Of a stretch of 64,000 nucleotides of DNA, positions 8,130 to 18,650 are shown piece after piece. The translations under genes were made by a program, and so were the position numbers. Under the pieces are notes generated by a model. The model did no database searches. It was not told the DNA's origin and saw only the letters and a list, made by a program, of their open reading frames with translations. Source of the stretch: Pseudomonas mandelii (GTDB taxonomy: Bacteria > Pseudomonadota > Gammaproteobacteria > Pseudomonadales > Pseudomonadaceae); assembly GCF_900106065.1 (NCBI RefSeq), contig NZ_LT629796.1, forward strand, positions 5,680,501 through 5,744,500. Reading direction: 5' to 3'. Every line of letters starts with the position of its first letter. Position 1 is the first letter of the stretch.

Positions 8130-9182
8130 TCATGTATAGGAGGCCGCCTCAGACATCGCCAGGTGATTGAGAATCGGGTTTTCGCCGTGCAAGTAACTCA
8201 GTGACTGGTGCATCAACTGGACAGCTTTTTCTTTTTTCTCGTATCGCTTGGCCGGATCGGCATGACGTAGCGCTGCACCCGCAAGGGAGAAGCTGCGCGT
8301 GGCAGCCCGCAAAGAAAGGAAAAACGCCAAGGGTTTGCAGTCTTCCTGCACATCACTGTGGTTGAGGTAACTGGACAACAGCCGAGCACCTAACCTGTTC
8401 AGGCCATGGTGTTGCAGGTCCATCAGCACAAAAGCCAGGTCGTAGAGCACATCGATGCAGGAAAGCCGCTCACTGAACTCGATGCCATCGAAGAGGGTGG
8501 GCTGACCGTCGAGCAGGCAGATATTGGCCAAGCGCATATCACCATGGCAACGGCGAACGCGGCCCTCACGGCGGCGATCTTCGAGGCAGCCGGTCAACGA
8601 CTCCAACAGGGTCCGGGAGGTATGAGCAATCGCGGTGACTGTCGCGAAATCGAGGATGGGTGGGTAGCGAGACATTTCCCGATGGTTTTTCTCGATTTCT
8701 TCATACAGGTCCGGGATGTGACCGTAAGAAGGAGTGATGGGTGCATTGGCATGAAAGCGGGCGATCTCAGCCCCCAACTGTTCCATCATCGGTTCAGTCA
8801 GACGTCCTTCAATGGCCATACGGTCAAACAGCCGATCCTGAGCGAAGCGGCGCATCACCACGAGCCAGTCAACCGCTGGTCCGCAACCGTTGAGCGCCAA
8901 CTGGCCATTCGCCTGGCGATTGATCGGACACAGGCTCAAATACAGCGTCGGCGCAGTCCGTCGATTGAGCAGTAACTCTGCCTCACAGGCGTTTTTGCGG
9001 CTTTCCAGGCTGAGGAAATCCAGCTCGGCAAACGCCACGGCGCGTTTGAGTTTGTAGGCGCGGTTGGCATGCAGAAAAATCACCGAACCATGGGTCTCGA
9101 TACGCTCCACGGGCTGGTTTGACGTGCCATAGCTGGACGGCCTGGAAAGAAAGGCTATGACCTCGTCTTGCGGGGTGTGCAT
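8130..9182 (-). CDS. APH-fold phosphotransferase (aminoglycoside phosphotransferase-like kinase)
   Basis: A 350-residue protein with the kinase-like APH fold. The catalytic HGD...N motif appears as CHGDMRLANICLL near residue 240 and the metal-binding Asp as LFDGIEF. The family often occurs fused to a C-terminal P-loop kinase; here only the APH half is present. The start at 9182 is chosen for its GGAGG site; a longer frame from 9257 would cover the Anr box. The substrate is unknown and there is no reason to infer antibiotic resistance. It is divergent from the first Usp gene, each side with its own Anr box. Confidence 0.78.
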   Translation of the reverse strand: MHTPQDEVIAFLSRPSSYGTSNQPVERIETHGSVIFLHANRAYKLKRAVAFAELDFLSLESRKNACEAELLLNRRTAPTLYLSLCPINRQANGQLALNGCGPAVDWLVVMRRFAQDRLFDRMAIEGRLTEPMMEQLGAEIARFHANAPITPSYGHIPDLYEEIEKNHREMSRYPPILDFATVTAIAHTSRTLLESLTGCLEDRRREGRVRRCHGDMRLANICLLDGQPTLFDGIEFSERLSCIDVLYDLAFVLMDLQHHGLNRLGARLLSSYLNHSDVQEDCKPLAFFLSLRAATRSFSLAGAALRHADPAKRYEKKEKAVQLMHQSLSYLHGENPILNHLAMSEAASYT

Positions 9183-9243
9183 TCTCGCCTCCACGTCGTC
9201 TGCGGACTTTTCGGCAGTGTGAAGAAGGGAAGGCCCGCTCCGA

Positions 9244-9257
9244 TTGATATTGATCAA
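9244..9257 (-). promoter_or_regulatory. Anr/FNR box (perfect palindrome), for the kinase gene
   Basis: TTGATATTGATCAA is an exact TTGAT-N4-ATCAA. Centred at -41.5, it predicts a leftward start near 9209, 27 bases before the phosphotransferase ATG. The same 14-mer with similar flanks recurs at 27803. Confidence 0.75.
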
Positions 9258-9306
9258 GTACGGTGGAATGAAAGGCTGCTCCTCTTATGGGGGCTCACGT
9301 CGGTAG

Positions 9307-9320
9307 TTGATATTTATCAA
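9307..9320 (+). promoter_or_regulatory. Anr/FNR box (perfect palindrome), for Usp gene 1 operon
   Basis: TTGATATTTATCAA is an exact match. Predicted rightward start near 9355, about 87 bases before the Usp ATG. Confidence 0.75.
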
Positions 9321-9441
9321 CGTCAGGCACTTTCCGGCGGAGCAACCTGAATCAGCGCTGGTGCTTGGTCCGGCGTGGACGCAACGGCTGAGCCCTACGA
9401 GGCCAACGGCAGGCGTTGAACCCTCTGCCTGGAGTCAGACC

Positions 9442-10329
9442 ATGAGCCAGTATCAACAACTGTTACTCATCCTCCACCTGGCCCTGCGCCATTCTCCGGC
9501 AATCGACCATGCAGCAGCGCTCGCCAGGGCCAGCGGTGCACGTTTGCATATTGCGACGTTGATTCCTGCGTTGAAACTGTTGTCGCTGCTCGAAGAAGGC
9601 GACCGGGAAAAGGCTCGGGAGCGTTACCTGCAGGACCATCACGATTGGCTGGAGGACCAGTCCAAACTTCTGCGTGGCAGAGGGATCGAGGTGACCACCG
9701 AGGTGGCGTGGGCTGATGACATGGAGCAAGACATCCTGGATCACGTCAAGGAATTGCAGCCCGACCTGTTGATTAAGGAAATCCAGCAAGAATCAGCGCT
9801 CAAGCGCACGTTTTTCACCCCGCTGGACTGGCACTTGCTGCGCCACTGTCCGGTACCGGTTTATCTGGTGGGCGGGGCTCACCATGTCCTGCCGCGCAGG
9901 ATTGTGGCGGCGGTTGATGCTTCGGCGGGTGGGCCTGAGAACAGTGAGTTGAATGACCGCATTATCCACCAGGCTTCCAGCCTCGCCATACAGTGTGATG
10001 CCGAGTTGCACCTGCTGTATGCCTATGACATTACGGAAGACTACCTGGAGGAATTGGGCGGTGGCTTGAAACTGTCGGAGCTGACCAAGGGGCTGCGCAA
10101 AGAGCTGGAACAATCGTTTCTGAAACTCGCCGGTCGGTACGGTGTGCCTGCTAACCGTCGACATTTCATTCTGGGACATCCCGTTTCGGCGCTGAGCGAG
10201 TTCGCCAACAAGCACAACATAGATGTGATCGTGATGGGCAGAGTCCAGTACCACGGGGTGGAGAAACTGCTGGGCAGCACGACCGAACATATTCTGTATC
10301 AGGTGCCCTGCAGTGTCCTGGCGGTCTAG
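9442..10329 (+). CDS. Tandem universal stress protein 1 (UspE-like)
   Basis: A 295-residue protein with two Usp domains. The first covers about 1-145, with a degenerate ATP site. The second covers about 150-295 and ends VMGRVQYHGVEKLLGSTTEH, which carries the G-x-G and GST-type phosphate-binding pattern. Double-domain Usp proteins of this type are Anr-controlled and needed for anaerobic survival in P. aeruginosa (established for PA3309 and PA4352). The ATG follows a GGAG site; the long upstream extension to 9307 is rejected because it would read through the Anr box. It is about 75% similar by eye to the gene at 28020 and probably leads the operon that follows. Confidence 0.9.
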   Translation: MSQYQQLLLILHLALRHSPAIDHAAALARASGARLHIATLIPALKLLSLLEEGDREKARERYLQDHHDWLEDQSKLLRGRGIEVTTEVAWADDMEQDILDHVKELQPDLLIKEIQQESALKRTFFTPLDWHLLRHCPVPVYLVGGAHHVLPRRIVAAVDASAGGPENSELNDRIIHQASSLAIQCDAELHLLYAYDITEDYLEELGGGLKLSELTKGLRKELEQSFLKLAGRYGVPANRRHFILGHPVSALSEFANKHNIDVIVMGRVQYHGVEKLLGSTTEHILYQVPCSVLAV

Positions 10330-10361
10330 GGACGGACCGAAGACGACTCAAGGTGGCAAAC

Positions 10362-12121
<1,760 letters not shown>

Positions 12122-12125
<4 letters not shown>

Positions 12126-13105
12126 GCCTCCCACCGCGGTCCCAGGACATTGCTCTCGACCTGCTGCGGGACATGGTGCGTATCCGTCGTCTTGAGGAGC
12201 GCGCTGGCGAGTTGTACGGGGAGGGCAAGATTCGTGGCTTTCTGCACCTGTACATCGGTGAAGAAGCGGTCGCCGTCGGCGTACTGCATGCACTGGCAGC
12301 CAACGATGCGGTGGTCGCGACGTATCGCGAACATGGCCACGCCCTGATCAAGGGCGTCCCCATGAAAGCAATCATGGCCGAAATGTATGGGCACCAGGAA
12401 GGATGCTCGCGAGGGCGCGGCGGCTCAATGCACCTGTTTGATGCCACGACACGATTCTTCGGGGGCAATGCCATTGTCGCGGGTGGCTTGCCACTGACGG
12501 TGGGTCTGGCACTCGCTGAACGTATGCAAGGTGGAGCGCGTCTTTCAGCCTGTTTTTTTGGTGAAGGCGCGATGGCGGAAGGGGCTTTCCACGAGTCCAT
12601 CAACCTGGCCGCATTGTGGCAACTGCCGATGCTGTTTTGCTGTGAAAACAACCTCTATGCGATGGGGACTGCCCTGGACCGTTCGCAGTCGCAAACGGAC
12701 CTGTGTGTGAAAGCCTCGGCCTACAAAGTCGATACCCGGTCCGTCGATGGCATGGACGTGATCGCGGTGTATGACGCCGCTCGTGATGCGGTTGAACACA
12801 TCCGTGCGGGGCGTGGGCCTTTTTTTCTGGAGTTTCGCACCTATCGGTTTCGCGCCCATTCGATGTTCGACCCACAGCTGTATCGTGACAAGGACGAGGT
12901 GGAGCAATGGAAGACCCATGGGCCGATCCATACGTACAGTGCACAGCTTAAGGCCGAGGGCCTTTTGGACGAACCCGGATTTCTGGCGATCCTCGCCCAG
13001 GTGGACGCTGAAGTGGAAGCCGCCGTTACTTATGCCGAAAGCGGTAGCCTGGAGCCGCTCGAGGATTTGTCTCGCGATGTCTACACCCCAAGGGCGGCGC
13101 CATGA
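12122..13105 (+). CDS. 2-oxoacid/acetoin dehydrogenase E1 component, alpha subunit
   Basis: A 327-residue thiamine-diphosphate enzyme subunit of the PDH/AcoA type. The ThDP/Mg motif spans 147-177 ([17 protein letters not shown] to CENN), with the [10 protein letters not shown] active-site segment near 98-107 and phosphorylation-loop-like FRAHSMFDP near 245. The start and end overlap both neighbours by four bases (ATGA), so translation is coupled. Pyruvate, acetoin or a branched 2-oxoacid are all possible substrates; the small size and GGSMH segment fit pyruvate or acetoin. Confidence 0.87.
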
Positions 13106-14088
13106 GCATTCGTATGAGCTATCGCGAGGCGCTGCGCGAGGCAATACGTGAGGCGCTGCAGCGGGACCCACGGGTATTTCTGATGGGCGAAGACGTCGGT
13201 CGCTACGGTGGCAGTTATGCCGTGTCCCTGGGGTTGCTTGAGGCGTTTGGCCCCGAGCGCATTCGAGACGCGCCATTGTCCGAGCTGGGTTTCGTGGGAG
13301 CCGGTATAGGGGCGGCTTTGGGGGGCATGCGGCCGATTGTCGAAATCATGACCGTGAACTTCAGTCTGCTCGCCCTCGATCCGTTGATGAATACGGCTGC
13401 TGCCTTGAGGCACATGTCCGGTGGACAGTTCTCCGTGCCCCTGGTTGTGCGCATGGCGACAGGCGCCGGACGCCAGCTTGCGGCGCAACATTCGCACAGC
13501 CTGGAGGGCTGGTACGCCCATATTCCCGGGCTGAAAATCCTGGCGCCGGCGACCATCGAAGATGCACGCGGCATGCTCTGGCCAGCGCTGCTGGATCCGG
13601 ACCCGGTGCTGATATTCGAACACGCCCAGCTCTACAACCTGGAGGGTGATGCGGGCGAGTGGGAGACGGTGGACATCAGCTCCGCCAAGGTCCGCCGAAC
13701 CGGCAAGGACCTGACCCTGATCACTTACGGCGGCACACTCGGCAAGACCTTGGAGGCTGCGCAGGTACTGGCCGGGGAGGGCATTGATTGCGAAGTCATC
13801 GACCTGCGTGTCCTGCGCCCTCTGGATGACAAGACTTTGATGGCTTCTGTCTGCAAGACCCGTCGGGCCCTGGTGGTCGATGAGGGATGGCGCAGCGGCA
13901 GTCTATCCGCCGAGATCATTACACGGATCATAGAACAAGGCTTTTTCGAGCTGGATGCACCGCCGGCACGGGTGTGCAGCGCCGAAGTGCCGATACCTTA
14001 TCCCCGGCATCTGGAAGAGGCAGCCCTGCCACAAGTGTCGACGATCGTCGCGGCCGCTCATGAACTGTGCCGGGGGACATCAGGGTGA
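13102..14088 (+). CDS. 2-oxoacid/acetoin dehydrogenase E1 component, beta subunit
   Basis: A 328-residue transketolase-type beta subunit, partner of the upstream alpha gene. Family segments are clear: [20 protein letters not shown] at the start, [31 protein letters not shown] near 55-75, and [20 protein letters not shown] near 230. The C-terminal domain ([15 protein letters not shown]) binds E2 in related complexes. Start overlaps the alpha gene by four bases. There is a short gap of 46 bases before E2. Confidence 0.88.
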   Translation: MSIRMSYREALREAIREALQRDPRVFLMGEDVGRYGGSYAVSLGLLEAFGPERIRDAPLSELGFVGAGIGAALGGMRPIVEIMTVNFSLLALDPLMNTAAALRHMSGGQFSVPLVVRMATGAGRQLAAQHSHSLEGWYAHIPGLKILAPATIEDARGMLWPALLDPDPVLIFEHAQLYNLEGDAGEWETVDISSAKVRRTGKDLTLITYGGTLGKTLEAAQVLAGEGIDCEVIDLRVLRPLDDKTLMASVCKTRRALVVDEGWRSGSLSAEIITRIIEQGFFELDAPPARVCSAEVPIPYPRHLEEAALPQVSTIVAAAHELCRGTSG

Positions 14089-14134
14089 GCGCAATGACGT
14101 GGCGTATTCAAGTATCAGGCCAGGAAGGTAAACG

Positions 14135-15253
14135 ATGATCGAATTCAAATTGCCCTCTCTGGGGGCTGATATGGATGAAGGCACGTTGCTGGAGTGGAAA
14201 GTCCATCCGGGCGATGTGGTCAAGCCGGGCCAGGTGATTGCCGTCGTCGATACCGCCAAGGCCGCCATCGATGTCGAGTGCTGGCATGAGGGCACGGTGT
14301 CGCAACTGCTGATCGATATCGGCGCCAAAGTCCCGGTCGGTACCACCATCGCCCGGTTGTTGGAACCGGGCGAAGATCCGCACAGTGCGCGACGAACAAC
14401 GACGGCGGCGCCGCTGCTGATCGAAGAGCAGGCATCGTCCGGCAGACGCCCGCGGATATCTCCCGCGGCGCGCAAGCGTGCTGCCGAGCTAGGCGTCAGC
14501 ACCGCTGATGTGAAAGGCCATGGGCCACAGGGAGTCGTTACCCTGGAGGACATCGAGGCAGCCGCTCATGTGGCGCACCCGCCGGACCCCGACCAGGCCA
14601 TGCGGCACGCCATTGCGGCGGCCATGACTCGTTCAAAACGCGAGATTCCCCATTACTACCTCAGCGAAACCATCGCCCTGGATAAAGCCATGGCCTGGCT
14701 GCAGGCACACAATGCGCAAAGCACACTTCAAGAGCGCCTGCTGCCCAGCGTCTTGCTGCTCAAAGCAGTGGCGCTGGCCTTGCGCGACTATCCGCAGCTC
14801 AATGGTTTCTGGCTGGATAACGCCTTCAAGCCCGCACTCGATACCGACCTTGGGGTGGCAATCACCTTGCGCCAGGGTGGCCTGGTCGCCCCGGTGCTGC
14901 ATCATGTGGCGGACACATCCTTGACTCATTTGATGAGTGAACTGGCCAGCCTGGTCGAGCGCGCCCGCAGCGGATCCCTGCGCAGCTCCGAGCTGGGAGG
15001 CGCCGGCATGACGGTCACTCAACTCGGCGATCAGGGCGTGGACAGCGTATTGGGGGTGATCTATCCGCCCCAGGTTGCCTTGGTCGGTTTCGGTCGTATC
15101 AGTGAGCGGCCCTGGGTGAAAGAGGGCCAGCTGTGTGTCATGCCCACTGTCATTAGCAGTTTGTCCGCCGATCATCGAGTCAGCGACGGTCATTACGGCG
15201 CACGTTTTCTGGGCGAAGTTCGTCGTTTGCTGCAGACGCCAGAGGCGCTTTGA
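14135..15253 (+). CDS. Dihydrolipoyl acyltransferase (E2)
   Basis: A 372-residue E2. It has one lipoyl domain (1-80) with lipoyl-lysine Lys42 in a DTAKAAID context in place of the usual DKA. A peripheral-subunit-binding domain lies around 108-145 (RISPAARKRAAELGV, GHGPQGVVTLEDI), and the acyltransferase core carries the catalytic His347 and Asp351 in DHRVSDG. It transfers acyl groups from E1 to CoA. An E3 (lipoamide dehydrogenase) is not encoded anywhere in this island, so it must borrow one. A GGAAGG ribosome site precedes the ATG. Confidence 0.88.
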   Translation: MIEFKLPSLGADMDEGTLLEWKVHPGDVVKPGQVIAVVDTAKAAIDVECWHEGTVSQLLIDIGAKVPVGTTIARLLEPGEDPHSARRTTTAAPLLIEEQASSGRRPRISPAARKRAAELGVSTADVKGHGPQGVVTLEDIEAAAHVAHPPDPDQAMRHAIAAAMTRSKREIPHYYLSETIALDKAMAWLQAHNAQSTLQERLLPSVLLLKAVALALRDYPQLNGFWLDNAFKPALDTDLGVAITLRQGGLVAPVLHHVADTSLTHLMSELASLVERARSGSLRSSELGGAGMTVTQLGDQGVDSVLGVIYPPQVALVGFGRISERPWVKEGQLCVMPTVISSLSADHRVSDGHYGARFLGEVRRLLQTPEAL

Positions 15254-15264
15254 GGAGAGGGCAT

Positions 15265-15543
15265 ATGAACCCGCAAATGATCCGCGATGAAGTATTGAAA
15301 GCCTTGAAAAGCATTGCCCTGGAACTTGAAATCGAGCAGTTGCGATCTGATCGGTCACTGCGCGAAGAGGTTGATCTGGATTCCATGGATTGGCTTCGTG
15401 TCATCGAGGCTCTGAATCGGAGCCTGGGAATTGCAATTCCTGAAAGCGATTACCAACACGTGGACACCCTGGACAAGCTCATCGCCTATCTGGGGCAAAA
15501 GGCGAAATCCGGCGAAGCCGAGCCTTCGATCCGCAAGGGGTGA
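15265..15543 (+). CDS. Acyl carrier protein-like protein
   Basis: A 92-residue acidic protein with the carrier fold. The phosphopantetheine site is Ser40 in EVDLDSMDWLRVIEAL, similar to the DSL/DSM of acyl carrier proteins. It starts at an ATG after a strong GAGGAGAGG site, 11 bases past the E2 stop, so it is the last gene of the synthetase-E1-E2 operon. A carrier protein inside a 2-oxoacid dehydrogenase operon is unusual; it may take acyl groups from the synthetase or from E2. Its C-terminal tail (SGEAEPSIRKG) extends past the usual domain end. Confidence 0.82.
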   Translation: MNPQMIRDEVLKALKSIALELEIEQLRSDRSLREEVDLDSMDWLRVIEALNRSLGIAIPESDYQHVDTLDKLIAYLGQKAKSGEAEPSIRKG

Positions 15544-15632
15544 AGGTACCGGGCAGCAGTGCCGTCACGCATTGTTTGCCACTCAAACGGTGAGCCGATC
15601 GAATCGTCGGTTGCCACCGGTTCCGCCCTGAT

Positions 15633-15646
15633 CTGATTTAAATCAG
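15633..15646 (+). promoter_or_regulatory. Anr/FNR-like box upstream of nitroreductase
   Basis: CTGATTTAAATCAG is a perfect palindrome with the TGAT-N4-ATCA core. Centred at -41.5, it predicts a start near 15681, 24 bases before the ATG, so the nitroreductase probably has its own promoter. Confidence 0.65.
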
Positions 15647-15704
15647 CAGCAGGTCTGCGTGAGTGGACGACGTTATGAAATGACCTACCTTGAGGTATGC
15701 ACTC

Positions 15705-16265
15705 ATGAACATCGACAAGGCAATCTCCGGCCGGCGCTCCACGCGTGAATACACGACAGAAGCCGTTGATGAAAATGTCATTCGTCGTTTGATCAATGCC
15801 GCTGCCCAGGCGCCCAGCGCGGTCAACCAACAACCGTGGACGTTCACGGTGATCCGAGACCAAGCAGTGCTGGATCGGATCTCGCGGGAAGCAAAGGCCT
15901 ACATGCTCAAGACGATGCCCGCTGGCCCCCATTCCGCGCACTTCCATTCGTTACTCAATGACGAAAACTTTCACATCTTCTACCACGCGCCAGTACTCAT
16001 CCTTATTTCGGGGAACGCGCCAGGTCAGTGGATCGTCGAAGACTGCGCATTGGCTGCCGAAAACCTGATGCTCGCTGCGTACGCTGACGGGCTGGGTACC
16101 TGCTGGATCGGTTTCGCCCAACGTTTTCTTGATACGCCACAGGGGAAGCATGCACTGGGCCTTCCTGCCGAGTGGACGCCAGTGGCGCCCATTATCGTTG
16201 GCCATCCGAAATCGGCGCCTGCACCGGTCTCGCACAAGGCGCCGGAGATTCGCTGGGTCGGCTGA
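15705..16265 (+). CDS. Nitroreductase-family FMN oxidoreductase
   Basis: A 186-residue nitroreductase. FMN-binding signatures are RRSTREYT near 10, APSAVNQQPWTF near 37-48 and GLGTCWIGFAQRF near 131. These enzymes reduce nitro groups, quinones or enones with NAD(P)H; the physiological substrate is unknown. The ATG at 15705 follows GAGGT; a TTG start five codons upstream is less likely. Anr control fits use as an electron sink at low oxygen. A decayed relative lies at about 25413-25510. Confidence 0.85.
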   Translation: MNIDKAISGRRSTREYTTEAVDENVIRRLINAAAQAPSAVNQQPWTFTVIRDQAVLDRISREAKAYMLKTMPAGPHSAHFHSLLNDENFHIFYHAPVLILISGNAPGQWIVEDCALAAENLMLAAYADGLGTCWIGFAQRFLDTPQGKHALGLPAEWTPVAPIIVGHPKSAPAPVSHKAPEIRWVG

Positions 16266-16307
16266 TCGCAAAACACGCACAGCATGTGCCTCACCGGCAT
16301 TTAGCGC

Positions 16308-16430
16308 TGAACTCGGCTACCGTGGCGAGCTTGCATATTGCCGCTTTCGTAAAATCGTCACTGCTTGAGGAATCGCGCGGGAAAAAGCCCGACCTGTTAG
16401 TCAAGGACGTGCAATACGAATCAACGCTCT
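16308..16430 (+). pseudogene. Remnant of a universal stress protein gene
   Basis: Right after the nitroreductase, one frame encodes ASLHIAAFVKSSLLEESRGKKP and DLLVKDVQYESTL, matching the Usp gene at 28020 (SLHIAALVKPLEILSLL; PDLLIKEVQHESAL). The stretch between these blocks is deleted and the rest of the gene is gone. The remnant ends abruptly where a DNA polymerase X-type sequence begins in another frame. Confidence 0.75.
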
Positions 16431-16439
16431 TATCAGGCC

Positions 16440-17279
16440 TTGGGATTGGTATGGATCACACCGGAACTGCGCGAAGATCGCGGTGAAGTCGAGGCGGCAC
16501 TGACAGGTCGTTTACCGAGGCTGATTGAGTTGAGCGACCTCAAAGGTGACTTGCATGCTCATACCCGTGACTCGGATGGAGGCAATAGCCTGGAAGAGAT
16601 GGCATTTGCGGCGCAGCACGCCGGACTGGAATACCTGGCGATTACCGACCACTCCCGGTCCCTTAGGGTGGCCCATGGCCTGGACATTGATCGATTGTTG
16701 AAGCAAATCGACCAGATCGATGCGCTCAACGCCCGCTTGCAGGGCATGACCTTGCTCAAGGGCGTTGAGGTCGACATTCTCGAAGACGGTCGCCTGGATC
16801 TGCCAGATGACATTCTGGGGCGCCTGGACCTGGTGGTGGGCGCCGTCCACAGTCATTTCGGCTTGACGCTGCATCAACAAACCCAACGCCTGCTCAGGGC
16901 CATGGATCATCGCTACTTCAGCGTACTGGCACATCCCCTATGTCGGTTGATCAATGAACGCGCGCCCCTGAACATGGACCTGCCTGCAATCATCAAGGCA
17001 GCCTCTGAGCGTGGTTGCTGCCTGGAACTCAACTCGCAGCCCCAGCGCATGGATCTGTTTGACCTTCAGTGCCAATACGCCAAGGATCAAGGCGTGCTCA
17101 TCAGCATCAATTCGGACGCCCATCGCGCCGCGGATTTTTCCTGTTTGCGCTACGGCGTCGCTCAGGCGCGTCGAGCCTGGCTGGAAAAACACGATGTGCT
17201 CAATACCCGTTCGCTGACCTCACTCAAGAAGTTTTTACGCGATGGCGGTGGCGGTCGACCTCAAAGCGCACAAAACTGA
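16440..17279 (+). CDS. PHP-domain phosphoesterase, C-terminal part of a PolX-type polymerase
   Basis: About 279 residues match the C-terminal PHP domain of bacterial/archaeal DNA polymerase X, including the linker ahead of it (SYQALG, then TPELREDRGEVEAAL). The PHP metal ligands are present: DLHAHTRDSDG, ITDHS, KGVEVDI, GAVHSHFG, LAHPLCR and INSDAHR. The N-terminal polymerase and fingers domains are missing; sequence before about 16428 belongs to a Usp remnant. No good ribosome site or ATG is visible (first usable codon TTG at 16440), so this is either a 5'-truncated pseudogene or a domain now expressed by read-through. Confidence 0.7.
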   Translation: MGLVWITPELREDRGEVEAALTGRLPRLIELSDLKGDLHAHTRDSDGGNSLEEMAFAAQHAGLEYLAITDHSRSLRVAHGLDIDRLLKQIDQIDALNARLQGMTLLKGVEVDILEDGRLDLPDDILGRLDLVVGAVHSHFGLTLHQQTQRLLRAMDHRYFSVLAHPLCRLINERAPLNMDLPAIIKAASERGCCLELNSQPQRMDLFDLQCQYAKDQGVLISINSDAHRAADFSCLRYGVAQARRAWLEKHDVLNTRSLTSLKKFLRDGGGGRPQSAQN

Positions 17280-17414
17280 TGTCAGGCCGTTGAGCGCCTT
17301 GTTGTCCGGGGCAGCCCCACGATCGGCACCTCATTTGAGCTCAAACGATCACCGTCGGCGGGTTGACCGGGGTGCCGGTGCTTTACAGCACTTGTCGGCG
17401 AGCCATCGAATCCT

Positions 17415-18650
17415 TCAGGGGATTAGGCGCGGGGCGGATCGACCTTGCTGATTGGCTGGCTCTGTCAGGCGCAGGGCATCGAGCGCCGTGACCCATTCTT
17501 CGTTGGTGGCTTCGACCACCACCTTGACTCGGCTGGCCGGGGTCGAGATCACTGAGGCATTGGCCCGGTTCGCCGTTTCGTTCAGTTCGACGCCCAGATA
17601 CTGCAGGCCAGCGCACATACGAGAGCGAATCGCCGCGTTGTGTTCGCCAATACCTGCCGTGAACACCAGCATGTCCAGACCACCCAGTGCCGCGACAAGG
17701 GCACCGGCTTCGTGGATGAACCGGCGCAGGTACAACGCAAGGGCCATGGCCGCGCGAGGCTCAGTGGCTTCGACTTTGAGCAGTTCGCGCGGGTCGCTGG
17801 AAATGCCGGAAACTCCCAGCAGGCCAGACTCGTGATACAGAATATGGCTGACCCGCTCCAGGCTCAGCTTCCAGATTTCCATCAGGAAAATCACCGCGCC
17901 AGGGTCCAGCGCCCCGCAGCGGGAGCCCATCATCAAACCGTCCAGCGCTGAGAAACCCATGGTGGTGGCAACGCTTTTCAAGTCCCGCATACCGCACAGG
18001 CTGGCACCGCTGCCCAGGTGCGCGACCAGCGTCCGGCCGCGCGCCTGATCGCCATAACGTTCGGCGAGCGCAATGGATTGATAGCAATAGGAAAGTCCGT
18101 GAAACCCGTAACGACGCAAGCCGCTTTCCCAGGCCGACCAAGGCAGTGGCAGGATTTTCTCCACGTCTGGCAGGGTCTGGTGGAAGGCGGTATCGAAACA
18201 CACCACTTGTGGCAGGTCGGGGTGGGTTTGCAGCAGCGTTTCGATGGCCTCCAGTGCGAAGGGCTGATGCAGAGGGGCTAGCGGGATGTAGCTTTTAAGG
18301 TCGGCCAGCACCTGCGTGTCGATCAATACCGGTTTCGAGTATTTAATCCCTCCATGCACGACGCGGTGGGCGATGGCCCTGATCGAACGGCCTACCAGTT
18401 GAGTTCGCAACCGCTCACGAATATACCCAAGGGCATCGTGATAAGGATGTTTTGCATCGAGGGTCAGTGGCTGATCGTCGCCGCCGTTTTCGCTGACCAC
18501 CGAGTTTGGCCCCGTGATGCCGTCGACCTTTGCGCGCCACAGTGGTGTGCGAGCCAAAGGGCTGCAGGTGGCGTCGAACAGGGCGAACTTGATGCTCGAC
18601 GACCCCGCATTGAGGACCAGGATCACTTCACCGTTATCCGTGTCGTTCAT
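17415..18650 (-). CDS. ackA: Acetate kinase
   Basis: A 411-residue acetate/propionate kinase. Sugar-kinase-fold motifs: NAGSSSIKFALFD (Asn14), AHRVVHGG near 95, CFDTAFHQTLP near 150, the RRYGFHGLS signature, HLGSGASLCG near 210, and FTAGIGEHNAAIR near 330. It turns acetyl phosphate plus ADP into acetate plus ATP. Its ATG overlaps the stop of the phosphotransacetylase fusion gene (ATGA), so both are made together in the order phosphotransacetylase then kinase. The 135 bases between its stop and the PHP gene hold nothing recognised. Confidence 0.93.
   Translation of the reverse strand: MNDTDNGEVILVLNAGSSSIKFALFDATCSPLARTPLWRAKVDGITGPNSVVSENGGDDQPLTLDAKHPYHDALGYIRERLRTQLVGRSIRAIAHRVVHGGIKYSKPVLIDTQVLADLKSYIPLAPLHQPFALEAIETLLQTHPDLPQVVCFDTAFHQTLPDVEKILPLPWSAWESGLRRYGFHGLSYCYQSIALAERYGDQARGRTLVAHLGSGASLCGMRDLKSVATTMGFSALDGLMMGSRCGALDPGAVIFLMEIWKLSLERVSHILYHESGLLGVSGISSDPRELLKVEATEPRAAMALALYLRRFIHEAGALVAALGGLDMLVFTAGIGEHNAAIRSRMCAGLQYLGVELNETANRANASVISTPASRVKVVVEATNEEWVTALDALRLTEPANQQGRSAPRLIP

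Noticed and set aside
8130..9182. Aminoglycoside resistance gene
   Set aside because: The APH fold is shared by many kinases; the context and sequence do not match known resistance enzymes.
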